Origin: CAYYBE01 sp964470345
GTDB taxonomy: Bacteria; Babelota; Babeliae; Babelales; Babelaceae
DNA length: 64,000 bases
Direction: 5' to 3'
Assembly: GCA_964470345.1 (NCBI GenBank)
Contig: CAYYBE010000007.1
Location: forward strand, 17,586-81,585
How positions within the stretch are numbered: position 1 is the first letter of the stretch; every line of letters begins with the position of its first letter. Below the pieces are notes generated by a model. That model was given only the letters and a program-made list of their open reading frames with translations. It was not told where the DNA came from and made no database searches. Positions 16,818 to 25,691 of the stretch are shown in pieces. The position numbers were made by a program, and so were the translations under genes.

Positions 16818-17465
16818 ATGTACCTTAAATCTTCTTTTTGTGTCGTAGGATTGACGATGTTGATCTGCGCACCAACCCTTTATTCAGTCGGCTCAATCAA
16901 GCATATTGGTAGTGCCGAAGAGTTTCATGCACTTGCTAAAAAAGGCAAGCCGGTCATGGCCAAGTTCTATGCCCCATGGTGTGGCGCTTGTAAAATGATG
17001 CAACCAGCTTTTGAGGCAGTAGCAGCGGACTATGGTGATAAAGTTGTTTTTGTTGAGGTCAATGGCGAAGATCAATCTGAACTGATGAGCGCCTACGGAA
17101 TCAACGCCTATCCAACATTAGTTATGATTGATGCACAAGGTAAAAAAGCTGACCAACAAACAGGAGCATTATCAAAAGATGCTCTTGAAGAACATGTTGA
17201 AAAGTTATTAGCGACAGCCCCTGCAAAGAAAACAGTTGCTGTAAAACCAGTGGTAGTAAAAGAAGAAATAATGGACGATGCTGATGATTTTATCATTGAC
17301 GAAGAAGATATGATGGAACCAGTAGCAAAGCCTGTGATGACAAAGGCTGATGATTCAAAAGCATCAAAAAAAGAATGCAAGCCTTGCAAACGTTCATCAT
17401 GCAAACGTTGCTCTTGCAAAAAAGATCGCAAAGAAAAGAAGCAAAAAACTACGTCAGAAGATTAA
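16818..17465 (+). CDS. Secreted thioredoxin-fold protein with Cys/Lys-rich tail
   Basis: This 215-residue protein has a signal peptide (residues 1-24), a thioredoxin domain (about 28-133) with active site WCGAC at 54-58, and the cis-Pro turn AYPTLVMID. It should act on disulfides in the periplasm; the active-site dipeptide Gly-Ala differs from the usual Gly-Pro. After the domain comes an acidic linker (about 150-170, rich in Asp/Glu/Met). The tail is rich in Lys, with five cysteines at 187, 190, 195, 198 and 200. That tail is not part of the thioredoxin family and looks metal-binding or redox-active. GGAG precedes the ATG. Confidence 0.85.
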   Translation: MYLKSSFCVVGLTMLICAPTLYSVGSIKHIGSAEEFHALAKKGKPVMAKFYAPWCGACKMMQPAFEAVAADYGDKVVFVEVNGEDQSELMSAYGINAYPTLVMIDAQGKKADQQTGALSKDALEEHVEKLLATAPAKKTVAVKPVVVKEEIMDDADDFIIDEEDMMEPVAKPVMTKADDSKASKKECKPCKRSSCKRCSCKKDRKEKKQKTTSED

Positions 17466-17487
17466 TTCATTATCCATTCTTTGTTTG

Positions 17488-17526
17488 CTTGAAAAGGTCT
17501 GGTATCGTTCGCCAGACCTTTTCAAG
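17488..17526 (+). terminator. Terminator after the thioredoxin gene
   Basis: A perfect 15-base stem (17488-17502 with 17512-17526) around a 9-base loop lies 23 bases after the stop. The descending arm contains CTTTT; the T-run is short. It separates the thioredoxin gene from the next promoter. Confidence 0.7.
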
Positions 17527-17576
17527 TTGTGAAGATCGTAGCGGTTTATTTGGTGTTAAGATTGCGCCAACCCACT

Positions 17577-17603
17577 TTGATTATATTCAGGCTGTGATAA
17601 ACT
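17577..17603 (+). promoter_or_regulatory. Candidate promoter of the F-box-like/propeller gene
   Basis: TTGATT (17577-17582) and TAAACT (17598-17603) are 15 bases apart; shifting the -35 by one base gives the 16-base spacing seen elsewhere in this window. The -10 lies 50 bases before the ATG at 17654. Confidence 0.4.
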
Positions 17604-17653
17604 GTTGGGAAGAAGAGAATCACCTGGTAACTCGTAACCCAACAGGAGCCCCT

Positions 17654-18781
17654 ATGAAAACCCCTTCCCTCATGATCCCGATTATTGTCTTTTGGGGAGC
17701 TGGAGCTATTGCCTCAGCTGCGCAGCCAAAAGTATTAAATGCTACCGTTGCTGTTGAAGATAAACAGTTACGTTTTCGTCAACAATACTTTCGAACTTCA
17801 TTACAGGAAGCACTTGGCTTAATGCCAAAAGAGGTAATTGAACTCATTGCAAGGTATGGAGAATTGCCCTATGGCAAGTGCTTGAAAACCTTTCAAAATC
17901 AGCCAGATAATGGTTCTCAAAATCCGTATGCGCTTGTTGTGCTTTCAGATACAGTATGTGCCTATGAGTCTGAAAAAGGCGTTTGCACGATTATGGATGT
18001 GCAAAGCGGAAAGACTAAGAGTATATCAGTAGATACAAACGACGCTATTGCGGCTATGATTCGTTTGCCTGATGGGAATCTGGCGCTTTTACTTCAGGAA
18101 AAAAATATGATCTGCTGTCTTAATTGGCGTACCGGTGAGATTATCTATCTTCCTATGCTTTATCAGTGGATCAAGGGGTTGGCATGTTTGTCTGATGGAC
18201 GCTTACTTGTTGGATTAAAAGTATCTCCCAGTGCAGACCTGCGTGAAGAAACTGAGCTGAAGCTTTTGGCACAAGGCGCTCAAGAAGGTATTCAAGTAAT
18301 GCAGGATTATCGATCTGAGTCAGGAATTTTAGTTCTACCAAAAGATAAGGTTGTTGTCGTCACTCAAAAAAATCAGATAAAAATTCTTGATTTTGGATCT
18401 TCCAAATCAATACGGCCGACGATTATTGATCAAGTGCGTGACGATGCTTATTTGCGCAACCATTTGGTACAGCTGTCTGAAAACAATTTTGCTTGCGTGA
18501 AAGGAAGTAGAACGGCAGGGGCCGATGTGATTGAGGTCTGGGATACAGAAGGGCATCGTATAAAAGAAATAAAAACCTCTAACACCATACATTCTTTATG
18601 TGCATTACCCGGTGGCTTTGCGGCCGGGACGCATGATGGTTATATCGAGATACGCAATACAGACTCAGAAGCGTTTTTACGCGATTGGAAGGCGCATACG
18701 ACAACTATTGCAGCTTTAGCAATGGTTGCAGGTAGACTTGTGTCTCGAAGTAAAAATTGCGCGGTTAAAGTATGGGAATAA
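17654..18781 (+). CDS. Secreted F-box-like / beta-propeller protein
   Basis: This 375-residue protein starts at the ATG at 17654 with AGGAG upstream; the frame is open further upstream but crosses the terminator at 17488-17526. A signal peptide (residues 3-22) is followed by a short helical segment (ALGLMPKEVIELIARYGELP) that resembles the first helices of an F-box. The rest has WD40-like blades: repeated strands of the type LVVLSDTVCAYES, GNLALLLQEKNMICCLNWRTGEIIYL (18081-18158) and GGFAAGTHDGYIEIRN, with a last repeat SRSKNCAVKVWE. F-box plus propeller is a eukaryotic ubiquitin-ligase adaptor plan, so a host-directed role is possible but unproven. Confidence 0.65.
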   Translation: MKTPSLMIPIIVFWGAGAIASAAQPKVLNATVAVEDKQLRFRQQYFRTSLQEALGLMPKEVIELIARYGELPYGKCLKTFQNQPDNGSQNPYALVVLSDTVCAYESEKGVCTIMDVQSGKTKSISVDTNDAIAAMIRLPDGNLALLLQEKNMICCLNWRTGEIIYLPMLYQWIKGLACLSDGRLLVGLKVSPSADLREETELKLLAQGAQEGIQVMQDYRSESGILVLPKDKVVVVTQKNQIKILDFGSSKSIRPTIIDQVRDDAYLRNHLVQLSENNFACVKGSRTAGADVIEVWDTEGHRIKEIKTSNTIHSLCALPGGFAAGTHDGYIEIRNTDSEAFLRDWKAHTTTIAALAMVAGRLVSRSKNCAVKVWE

Positions 18782-18809
18782 AAAGCGGCATGCAAACGTT
18801 AAGCAAGAA

Positions 18810-18835
18810 AAAAGGGGGCGAGAACGCCCCCTTTT
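18810..18835. terminator. Bidirectional terminator between convergent genes
   Basis: AAAAGGGGGCG (18810-18820) pairs exactly with CGCCCCCTTTT (18825-18835) around AGAA. With A- and T-runs on both sides it can end both the propeller gene and the convergent pyrophosphatase operon. Confidence 0.85.
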
Positions 18836-18861
18836 ATACTATCTACGTAAGCTGCTATCTC

Positions 18862-20823
18862 TTAGAGTGATACCAGCAATAATGCAAGCATCGACATAAG
18901 CTTAATTAAAATATTGAGTGCTGGACCAGAAGTGTCTTTGAATGGATCCCCTACCGTGTCGCCAACGACTGCTGCTTTATGAGCATCAGAGCCCTTGCCA
19001 CCCAAGTGACCACTTTCAATATACTTCTTCGCATTATCCCAACAGCCGCCGCCATTGGCCATCATCAGTGCAAGTGCAACACCAGAAACGGTGGCACCAA
19101 CCAAAAATCCACCAAGTGCTTCATGCTTAAATGCATAGAAAATCACAATAGGGGAAACAACGGTGATCACGCCAGGAAGAATCATTTCTCTCAGTGATGC
19201 TTTGGTGCTAATCGCAATACAACGATCATAATCTGGTTTGGTAGTGCCCTGCATAATTCCTGGAATTTCTCTAAATTGACGACGAACTTCCATCACCATC
19301 TTAAGAGCAGCGTCGCTGACCGAACGCATGGTAAGTGCTGAAATCAGAAATGGTAATGCTGCGCCGATAAAGACGCCCATTAAGACGAGTGGATTGGCAA
19401 GATCAAGGCTCTCAAGCCCCGACTCATCCATATAGACTTGGAAAATGCTCAGTGCTGCTAACAGTGCTGAACCGATAGCAAATCCTTTACCCATGGCTGC
19501 GGTCGTGTTGCCTAATGCATCAAGCCGGTCGGTAATTGTACGTACTTCTGGGCCAAAGCCTGCCATTTCTGCAATCCCGCCCGCATTGTCAGCAATCGGT
19601 CCATACGCATCAACTGCCATGGTAATGCCAACCGTTGCAAGCATAGCAACTGCGGCAAGTGCAACACCGAAGACATAGCCGCCGTAGGTAAACGAAACAA
19701 GAATGCCCATTGCCAAAACAACCATCGGAAGAACGACCGATTCCATAGCAAGAGAAAGTCCGTAAATAATATTGGTAGCAGCTCCGGTTTGTGAAGCTTG
19801 TGCAAGCCGTGCAATCGGTGCACCGCCGGTGTAGTACTCGGTAATTACCCCAACGAAGATGCCAGCAAAACAACCAACAACAAGTGAAACAATCAATTGT
19901 GGGTCAATGCCAGCGTACCAGATATAGGCAGAGCTGGAGGCTAAAAAGAAGACAATTGCAACAGGGTTTACGAAGCGCAGAATAGTCTTTGAACGTGCTT
20001 TAATGACCAGTGCAGACAGAAGGCCAAGTACTGAGCCGATAAGACCGAATGCTGCGAGCATTAATGGTAAGGTTGTGTAGGCAATGTCATTAAAAAAGAC
20101 AAGACCCAAAAGAGTTGCCGAAATCATGGCACCTAAGTATGACTCGTAAATATCGGCACCCATACCAGCAGTATCACCAACACAGTCACCAACATTGTCA
20201 GCGATAACAGCAGGATTACGCGGATCATCTTCGGGAATTCCTGCTTCTACTTTTCCAACAAGATCAGCGCCAACGTCAGCAGACTTGGTAAAGATACCGC
20301 CACCAACACGGGCAAAAAATGCGACAAGTGAAGCACCAAAGCCAAAGCTTGACATGAGCAACTTGAAATCAGCTGCGCCACCAAAGAGCCAGATCATGCC
20401 AGCAAGTCCTAAGAGTCCGAACGTTGCGACGGTAAAGCCCATCACGCCGCCACCTAAAAAGGCAATAATAAAAGCGTTATATTCCGTTGCATCTTTTGCA
20501 GCCATCGTAACGCGGATATTGGCCTTTGTTGCTGCTTTCATACCAATTAACCCGGTGGTTAATGAGAGAATTGCTCCTGCCACAAAGCAGAGTGCGGCTA
20601 ACAGAGAGCCAAAAATTCCAAGAATTACGGCAACAAGCGCAGCAACGATTGCGATAATTTTGTATTCTTCACGTAAAAAGGTCATTGCTCCTAAAGCAAT
20701 AACGTCAGAAATATCTTCTGCTTTGCGGTCACTGACTTTTATTGACCAGATATACCGAAGCAAAAGAGCGACAACGCCAAGGCCCAGTAAGCCAACAGCG
20801 GTAACAAAATAACTGATACACAT
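18862..20823 (-). CDS. hppA: Membrane-bound ion-pumping pyrophosphatase, K+-dependent type
   Basis: This 653-residue protein with about 16 membrane helices couples pyrophosphate hydrolysis to H+ or Na+ export. The substrate-binding motif [14 protein letters not shown] and [17 protein letters not shown] are present, as is the C-terminal [14 protein letters not shown]. The stretch [10 protein letters not shown] (about residue 436) has Ala where K+-independent enzymes have Lys, which by established family knowledge marks the K+-dependent class. That class includes the Na+ pumps. GAGGAAC precedes the ATG. It follows murE by 16 bases in the same operon. Which ion is pumped cannot be settled by eye. 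Confidence 0.93.
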   Translation of the reverse strand: MCISYFVTAVGLLGLGVVALLLRYIWSIKVSDRKAEDISDVIALGAMTFLREEYKIIAIVAALVAVILGIFGSLLAALCFVAGAILSLTTGLIGMKAATKANIRVTMAAKDATEYNAFIIAFLGGGVMGFTVATFGLLGLAGMIWLFGGAADFKLLMSSFGFGASLVAFFARVGGGIFTKSADVGADLVGKVEAGIPEDDPRNPAVIADNVGDCVGDTAGMGADIYESYLGAMISATLLGLVFFNDIAYTTLPLMLAAFGLIGSVLGLLSALVIKARSKTILRFVNPVAIVFFLASSSAYIWYAGIDPQLIVSLVVGCFAGIFVGVITEYYTGGAPIARLAQASQTGAATNIIYGLSLAMESVVLPMVVLAMGILVSFTYGGYVFGVALAAVAMLATVGITMAVDAYGPIADNAGGIAEMAGFGPEVRTITDRLDALGNTTAAMGKGFAIGSALLAALSIFQVYMDESGLESLDLANPLVLMGVFIGAALPFLISALTMRSVSDAALKMVMEVRRQFREIPGIMQGTTKPDYDRCIAISTKASLREMILPGVITVVSPIVIFYAFKHEALGGFLVGATVSGVALALMMANGGGCWDNAKKYIESGHLGGKGSDAHKAAVVGDTVGDPFKDTSGPALNILIKLMSMLALLLVSL

Positions 20824-20839
20824 AGTTCCTCGTTCCTCC

Positions 20840-22333
20840 TCACATCAAATAAGATTGTAATAGTTCTCGTTCACTAAAATGGGTTTTAACCCCTTTAATC
20901 TCTTGGTATTCATCAGGCCCTTTGCCTAAGAGCATAATCGTGCTATCGGCTGTAGCGATAGAACAGGCATAGTTGATTGCTTGTGCGCGATCATACATAA
21001 CATGTACTTTATGGCTGTGCGCTGTTTCGATGCCACCTTTGATAGCATCAGTAATCGTAATAACATCTTCTGAACGTGGGTTATCACTTGTCAGAATTAC
21101 CAGATCAGCATACGTACTTGCTATTTTCCCCATAACGGGTCGTTTGGTTGCGTCACGATCACCTCCTGCACCAAACAGGACAATCATATGCTTACTATAC
21201 GGACGCATTGTCGAAAGTACTTGTTCAAATGAGAGCGGGTTATGCGCATAATCGATAAACGCCGTTGCCCCCGTACGCAGTCGATACTTATCTAAACGAC
21301 CGGGCACCCCGGTAAATGTTGCAAGTGCTTGTTGGAGCGTTTCGGTACTGATGCCAAACGTCTGGGCACAGGTAAGGGCGGCACGACAGTTGCGCACATT
21401 AAATTCTCCCAACAGTGCGGGACAGGAGTAAGAGGCTCCCTGGTGCATAAACTGGATTCCTGCAAGTGAGCCGGACCACGGTTCGTGGGTGTTAAATGTC
21501 GCGAGTTGAATTCCTCGAGGCTTGCCTCGTACGGATTCTGTTTCGACATCGAAGATACCCCTTCGGGGTTCTTCACACTGGGTAGTGCGTATTGTGGTTC
21601 CCAGTAACTGAGTTGCCAGCTCTGTTATGCGTTTATCATCGCCTGACACAATAAATGTGCCTGATGGTTTAATCTGTTTGACGATCTGTGCTTTAGCAGC
21701 AAAGTAATCGTTAGGATCAGGGTAAAACTCTCCGTGCTCTTGGCCAAAGTTGAGAAAAAGAGCAGCGTCAAAGTTGATGGTGTCAACGCGATGGCATGAA
21801 AGTGCTTGAGCGGCAACTTCCAGTACAACATGGGTGACTCCTTGGTCGACGCATTTTTTTAGAAATGCATGGATATAGTCAGGCTGTTGCGTCGTAAGTT
21901 GCGTGGGATATTCGACCGTTCCTATGCGATTTTTGACGGTGCTTAAGAGCGCTGTCTTATACCCGGCTGAGCGCAAAAGATGTTCAGTAATAAATGTTGT
22001 CGATGTTTTCCCTTTTGTTCCTGTAATGCCGATAATTGAAAGTTTTTCTGCGGGATAACCATGTGCTTGTGCGCTTAACTGCGCGAGCGCCTGGCGGGTA
22101 TGTGCTACGCGGACAAGCTTTGCGTCTGCGTGTTCGATTGCAGCAAGAGTTTCTGGGGACAGTTGAGCGGTTTGCTCAACCACAATGGTTGTTGCGCCGG
22201 CAGCAAGGGCTTGGGGTATAAAGCATACTCCATCTTGCTTTGTGCCGTTGATTGCTACAAAGGTTGAGCCAGGGCCAACATGGCGGGTATGACAGGTAAC
22301 CGGGAGTGTGGTGAAAAGCAAAGCGTCTATCAT
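20840..22333 (-). CDS. murE: UDP-N-acetylmuramoyl-tripeptide synthetase MurE
   Basis: This 497-residue Mur ligase adds the third amino acid to the peptidoglycan precursor UDP-MurNAc-L-Ala-D-Glu. The ATP-binding loop GTKGKT is at residues 95-100. The central domain has the usual Mur ligase motifs ([25 protein letters not shown]). [10 protein letters not shown] near residue 415 contains DNPR, which marks meso-diaminopimelate-adding enzymes; lysine-adding MurE differs there. So the cell probably makes Gram-negative-type peptidoglycan. The start at 22333 has AGAAGAGAT upstream; an upstream in-frame ATG at 22375 would add 14 basic residues. It lies between the symporter and the pyrophosphatase. 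Confidence 0.93.
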   Translation of the reverse strand: MIDALLFTTLPVTCHTRHVGPGSTFVAINGTKQDGVCFIPQALAAGATTIVVEQTAQLSPETLAAIEHADAKLVRVAHTRQALAQLSAQAHGYPAEKLSIIGITGTKGKTSTTFITEHLLRSAGYKTALLSTVKNRIGTVEYPTQLTTQQPDYIHAFLKKCVDQGVTHVVLEVAAQALSCHRVDTINFDAALFLNFGQEHGEFYPDPNDYFAAKAQIVKQIKPSGTFIVSGDDKRITELATQLLGTTIRTTQCEEPRRGIFDVETESVRGKPRGIQLATFNTHEPWSGSLAGIQFMHQGASYSCPALLGEFNVRNCRAALTCAQTFGISTETLQQALATFTGVPGRLDKYRLRTGATAFIDYAHNPLSFEQVLSTMRPYSKHMIVLFGAGGDRDATKRPVMGKIASTYADLVILTSDNPRSEDVITITDAIKGGIETAHSHKVHVMYDRAQAINYACSIATADSTIMLLGKGPDEYQEIKGVKTHFSERELLQSYLM

Positions 22334-22367
22334 AGTATCTCTTCTGTTGTTTCTGTCTGTACGTTTT

Positions 22368-23705
22368 TTATTCACGGGGCGTATAGGTTCGAACAGCCTG
22401 CCGAATTGCTGGTAATTTTAAAAGTAACGCATACAAATTAATAACGACAAGTCCTGCAACCATAAGGTCAATCGAATTCCAAACAAGAGCGACATCAACT
22501 AATGCTCCTAAAAGAGCAAAAAGGCAAAAAAGCACATTGTAGATGCCAAATGAACGGTTGCCGACTAAAAAGAGCCAGCACTCACGTCCAATGAAAATAT
22601 AGGCAACTAAAACACCCAGGCCAAACATCATTGAGAGAATGGTGACGATCCAACTGCCCGCAGAGCCATAAACAGAAGAGAAGGCTGCAATGGTCATGCC
22701 CGGTCCATTAATACCACTTTCCCAGGCTCCACTGACCACAATTAAGAGCATAATGCTAAAACAGATAATGTGATTACTGATAAACGAAGTTGCCATGGCC
22801 ATGATACCACTGCGAACCGGATCTTTGCTTTGTGTTGCCCCATATAAAATACCTGCAGTCCCGAGTCCGACTTCAGTAGCATTCAGCGAACGGGCCATGC
22901 CAAAGCGAATTGCATCTTGAATCGTATAACCGATGACGCCACCAACAAATGCCTGCGACGTAAAAGCATAAGAAACCATGAGCTGTAAAGCACCCCAGAT
23001 TGCTGCGTAGTGGTACGTTAATGCAATAATCATAGAAAGTAAAAATAGCCCTACTTTAAGAGGGACGATGCGATCAGAAACGCGTAAGACCCGTTGTGCC
23101 CCACCCAGTAATACATAGAGTAGAAAGAGAAAGAGCGAGATGGCAATTGCATACGGGTTGAGCATGGGGACGGTTGCTACCAGCCCCTTTGAGATAGCGT
23201 TTGCTTGCATAGCATCACCACAGATAAGGGTGAAGGCCAAGCAGATACCTACATAGAGATAGACCAACACGCGTCCACCAGGAACCAGGGAAATATAGGC
23301 CATGGGACCACCACGCACCCCGGTCTTGGGGTCAGTGACGGTAAATTTTGTTCCTGCAAATACTTCGGCAAAGCGAATAGGCATAGTGAAAAAACCAAGA
23401 ATAAATACCCAAAAAGCTGCTCCAGGTCCCCCAGAGTAGATGGCAGTAGCCATTCCGGTTAATGCCCCATTGCCAACGCTTGCGCTTAAGGTATTAAGAA
23501 AAGCTTGAAGAGGTGAAATGGTACTTGTTTGGGCTGCTTCTGGAGTAATGAGATAGCGCCAGGCGGCGAAAAAGTAACGGAATTGAATTCCCTGGAAAGC
23601 GACCGTCATGCAAATGCCGCTTGCAAGAATAAAAAGGATGAGCGGCCAACCCCATAAAAGGTCGCCGATCTGCTTGAGAGTGAGTGCCAGTGAAGCCAAA
23701 TCCAT
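22368..23705 (-). CDS. Sodium:alanine/glycine symporter (AGCS family)
   Basis: This 445-residue protein with about 10-11 membrane helices imports alanine or glycine with sodium. Family hallmarks seen: FRYFFAAWRYL near the N-terminus, ISPLQAFLNTLSASVGNGALTGMATAI (23427-23507), GAAFWVFILGFF and KFTVTDPKTGVRGGPM. The start at 23705 is preferred (AGGG upstream) over an in-frame start at 23747. It is the first gene of a reverse-strand set with murE and hppA. Alanine uptake next to a peptidoglycan gene may serve wall synthesis. The sodium dependence fits other signs of sodium use in this window. Confidence 0.92.
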   Translation of the reverse strand: MDLASLALTLKQIGDLLWGWPLILFILASGICMTVAFQGIQFRYFFAAWRYLITPEAAQTSTISPLQAFLNTLSASVGNGALTGMATAIYSGGPGAAFWVFILGFFTMPIRFAEVFAGTKFTVTDPKTGVRGGPMAYISLVPGGRVLVYLYVGICLAFTLICGDAMQANAISKGLVATVPMLNPYAIAISLFLFLLYVLLGGAQRVLRVSDRIVPLKVGLFLLSMIIALTYHYAAIWGALQLMVSYAFTSQAFVGGVIGYTIQDAIRFGMARSLNATEVGLGTAGILYGATQSKDPVRSGIMAMATSFISNHIICFSIMLLIVVSGAWESGINGPGMTIAAFSSVYGSAGSWIVTILSMMFGLGVLVAYIFIGRECWLFLVGNRSFGIYNVLFCLFALLGALVDVALVWNSIDLMVAGLVVINLYALLLKLPAIRQAVRTYTPRE

Positions 23706-23829
23706 TTGTTTTCCCTGTGTAAACATCTTATAATAAAACCACGACACTGCGTGTGATTAGCTCGAGTGAATCAAGTAGTGAACCAAGTGAAGTATAAACA
23801 ATCTCAAGCCCTTTATCAAATGAGAGTCT

Positions 23830-24273
23830 ATGCCACGATTATTAGCTCTTGACCTTGGTGATGCATGGACCGGCATTGCCATTTCTGATCCAACCGGGAC
23901 ACTGGCCAAACCTTATACGACAGTTCCTGCCCGTGAGTTAACCAAGGCGTTAACGACAATTTTGCCCGAATTCCGGGTTGCCACCATTGTCGTTGGCTAT
24001 CCAAAGACGATGAAGGGTACTGTCAGTGAGCAGACCCGTATCGTAGAAAAGCTCTTTGCTCTTCTTCAGAAAACGTTCCCAACCTATCAGTGGGTTGTGT
24101 GGGATGAGCGTTTAAGTAGTAAACGTGCTTCGGCAGTTCAAAAAGAGCAGGGCGGAAAAAATTTCCAAGAGCAACGGCTTAAAGGTCACGCGATCGCTGC
24201 AGCCTTTGTTCTCGACTCCTATATAACATTTCTCCATGCACAACAAATAAATACCCAGGAGCCCAGGGATTGA
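23830..24273 (+). CDS. ruvX: RuvX/YqgF-type nuclease (16S pre-rRNA maturation)
   Basis: This 147-residue protein has the RNase H-like YqgF fold. LALDLGDAWTGIAISD gives the first catalytic Asp, VVGYPKTMKGTVSEQT the second region and VVWDERLSSKRA the Glu site; HAIAAAFVLDSYI supplies the final acidic residue. In Escherichia coli the homologue takes part in 5' processing of 16S rRNA. GAGAG precedes the ATG. It opens a forward set with the zinc ribbon and tsaB, all with translation-related roles. Confidence 0.92.
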   Translation: MPRLLALDLGDAWTGIAISDPTGTLAKPYTTVPARELTKALTTILPEFRVATIVVGYPKTMKGTVSEQTRIVEKLFALLQKTFPTYQWVVWDERLSSKRASAVQKEQGGKNFQEQRLKGHAIAAAFVLDSYITFLHAQQINTQEPRD

Positions 24274-24343
24274 CAAATGTGCATAACTCTGGGTAGATTA
24301 ACGGGTAGAAGCAGAAGCGGCCAGAGGCGGGGGAGTAGTATCC

Positions 24344-24523
24344 ATGAAGTGTTCAAAGTGTGAAGGACTGATGGTCTTGCAGTCATTTTTCGATCACTTT
24401 CTGAATTTCAGTGCATGGAAGTGCATGAATTGCGGAAAGATTGTTGCTCGAAAAGAAAAGACAATCGAGACCGACATTTTTAGTTTATTTTATCAACAAC
24501 AACGATGCCACAAACAATCATAA
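24344..24523 (+). CDS. Small zinc-ribbon protein (59 residues)
   Basis: The short frame from ATG at 24344 to TAA at 24521-24523 encodes 59 residues. Two CxxC knuckles, CSKC at 3-6 and CMNC at 27-30, are separated by 20 residues (LMVLQSFFDHFLNFSAWK between). This matches a class of small zinc-ribbon proteins of unknown function. GGGGGAG lies a few bases before the start. The end overlaps the start of tsaB by 19 bases in another frame, so the two genes are translationally linked. The tail (residues 38-59) is basic, then polar with several Gln. A nucleic-acid-binding role is possible but unproven. Confidence 0.75.
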   Translation: MKCSKCEGLMVLQSFFDHFLNFSAWKCMNCGKIVARKEKTIETDIFSLFYQQQRCHKQS

Positions 24524-25245
24524 GATCTGACGAACGAGTAAACGGCAACCAGCAGCCATGCTTTTTTCTTGCGCTGCAAGCAACCTATACATCGGTTGAA
24601 GTTGGTCTGTGCCATAACCAGATCATCGATACCTCTACAACTATTCCTACACACGATGCTTCCAAACAACTGATTCCTACTATAGCTGCTTTGCTTGCCG
24701 AGCGGAATCTTGCTCTACGTGATCTTGCATTTTGCATCGTATCTGTTGGTCCTGCGCCATTTACAACTCTGCGTACGGTTATTGCTACGGTACAGGGCTT
24801 GGCGTATGGAGCGAGGTTGCCGATGGTTGCAGTTAACGGTCTTGAGGCTTTTGCGCAATCGCGTCGAGATGCGTTGACCCAAGTCATGCCCTATACCCAT
24901 ACGTTTGTTTTGTTGCACGCCTTTGGGCAAGATGTCTATTATGCTCAAGCTGACCATCTACACACAACGGTTACAACAGGTTGTCTTTCGTTTGAGGCAT
25001 GGCTTGTTACATTGACTCAGTTCCTCAAAGCTCATCCTACGGCGCGCATTCGCTTTGTCGGTAACGGGTATGCAAAGCATACGCAACGGTTGATGGAGGC
25101 GTTTGACCGACCGCTCTGTGCGTATGATGCTGTTCCTGGCTATCTTCCATTTACTGAGTTAGTTGCCACGGGCGTTGCCCAATGGGAAGCAAAACAGGGC
25201 ATCGTTCGTGAACTGACGCCGCTCTACTTTAAGTCGTACGTATAA
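24505..25245 (+). CDS. tsaB: tRNA threonylcarbamoyladenosine biosynthesis protein TsaB
   Basis: This 246-residue protein belongs to the ASKHA fold. TsaB is the partner of TsaD in making the t6A modification at position 37 of ANN-decoding tRNAs. The conserved block SVGPAPFTTLRTVIATVQGLAYG corresponds to the usual SVGPGSFTGLRIG...A.GLA region, with Gly-Ser changed to Ala-Pro. The C-terminal TPLYFKSYV matches the typical end. The N-terminus is about 20 residues longer than usual (true core starts FFLALQATYTSVEVGL). The start codon lies inside the preceding zinc-ribbon gene. Confidence 0.88.
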   Translation: MPQTIIRSDERVNGNQQPCFFLALQATYTSVEVGLCHNQIIDTSTTIPTHDASKQLIPTIAALLAERNLALRDLAFCIVSVGPAPFTTLRTVIATVQGLAYGARLPMVAVNGLEAFAQSRRDALTQVMPYTHTFVLLHAFGQDVYYAQADHLHTTVTTGCLSFEAWLVTLTQFLKAHPTARIRFVGNGYAKHTQRLMEAFDRPLCAYDAVPGYLPFTELVATGVAQWEAKQGIVRELTPLYFKSYV

Positions 25246-25516
25246 ACCAAGCTTTTACTGCATAATATTTGAGTACGCAGGCAAGCGTTATACGCTGCAT
25301 GCGGAGATTCAGCCATTGTTTCCAGCTGTTTTGATTGGAGATCTGTGGCTTTAGAGTCTCCTGTTCGGGCTCAAGAGCTTTTTGCTCTTCGTCGACTGAG
25401 AGATCTGAAGAGAGTGCGCTGATCTGGTCGAGCGAGGGAAGTAGTGGTTCTTGCGCAGTCCCGGTGAGGTAGACTGGTACAAAAAATAAGCAAAAGAACA
25501 TTGTTCGTCTATTCAT
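25229..25516 (-). CDS. Small secreted/membrane protein of unknown function
   Basis: This 95-residue protein has a clear signal peptide (MFFCLFFVPVYLTGTAQ), an acidic middle (Glu-rich, about 30-55) and an amphipathic to hydrophobic C-terminal stretch (ITLACVLKYYAVKAWF). AGGAG lies 8 bases before the ATG, which supports a real gene. It converges with tsaB and overlaps its last 17 bases. The plan (signal peptide, acidic body, C-terminal hydrophobic end) is like the HPW-anchor proteins in miniature, without the motif. No known family recognised. Confidence 0.6.
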   Translation of the reverse strand: MNRRTMFFCLFFVPVYLTGTAQEPLLPSLDQISALSSDLSVDEEQKALEPEQETLKPQISNQNSWKQWLNLRMQRITLACVLKYYAVKAWFIRTT

Positions 25517-25691
25517 ACAACCGGCTCCTATGGAAAGATCTTTGTGGTGGCAAAGGGATATCTCTTGTATGTAAGCTTAGCTAGGCTCTAAAAAACAATC
25601 AAAATTATCGACAAATGAATTTGATCTCTATAAAGTCATCCACATGATATGACAAGAGAAATTTGATGAAAATCCCGTAAGGAACATACCC

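Noticed and set aside
20195..20812. Reading frame of 205 codons on the forward strand
   Set aside because: It lies fully antisense to the pyrophosphatase gene and mirrors its Gly/Ala-rich codons; no start signal or family.
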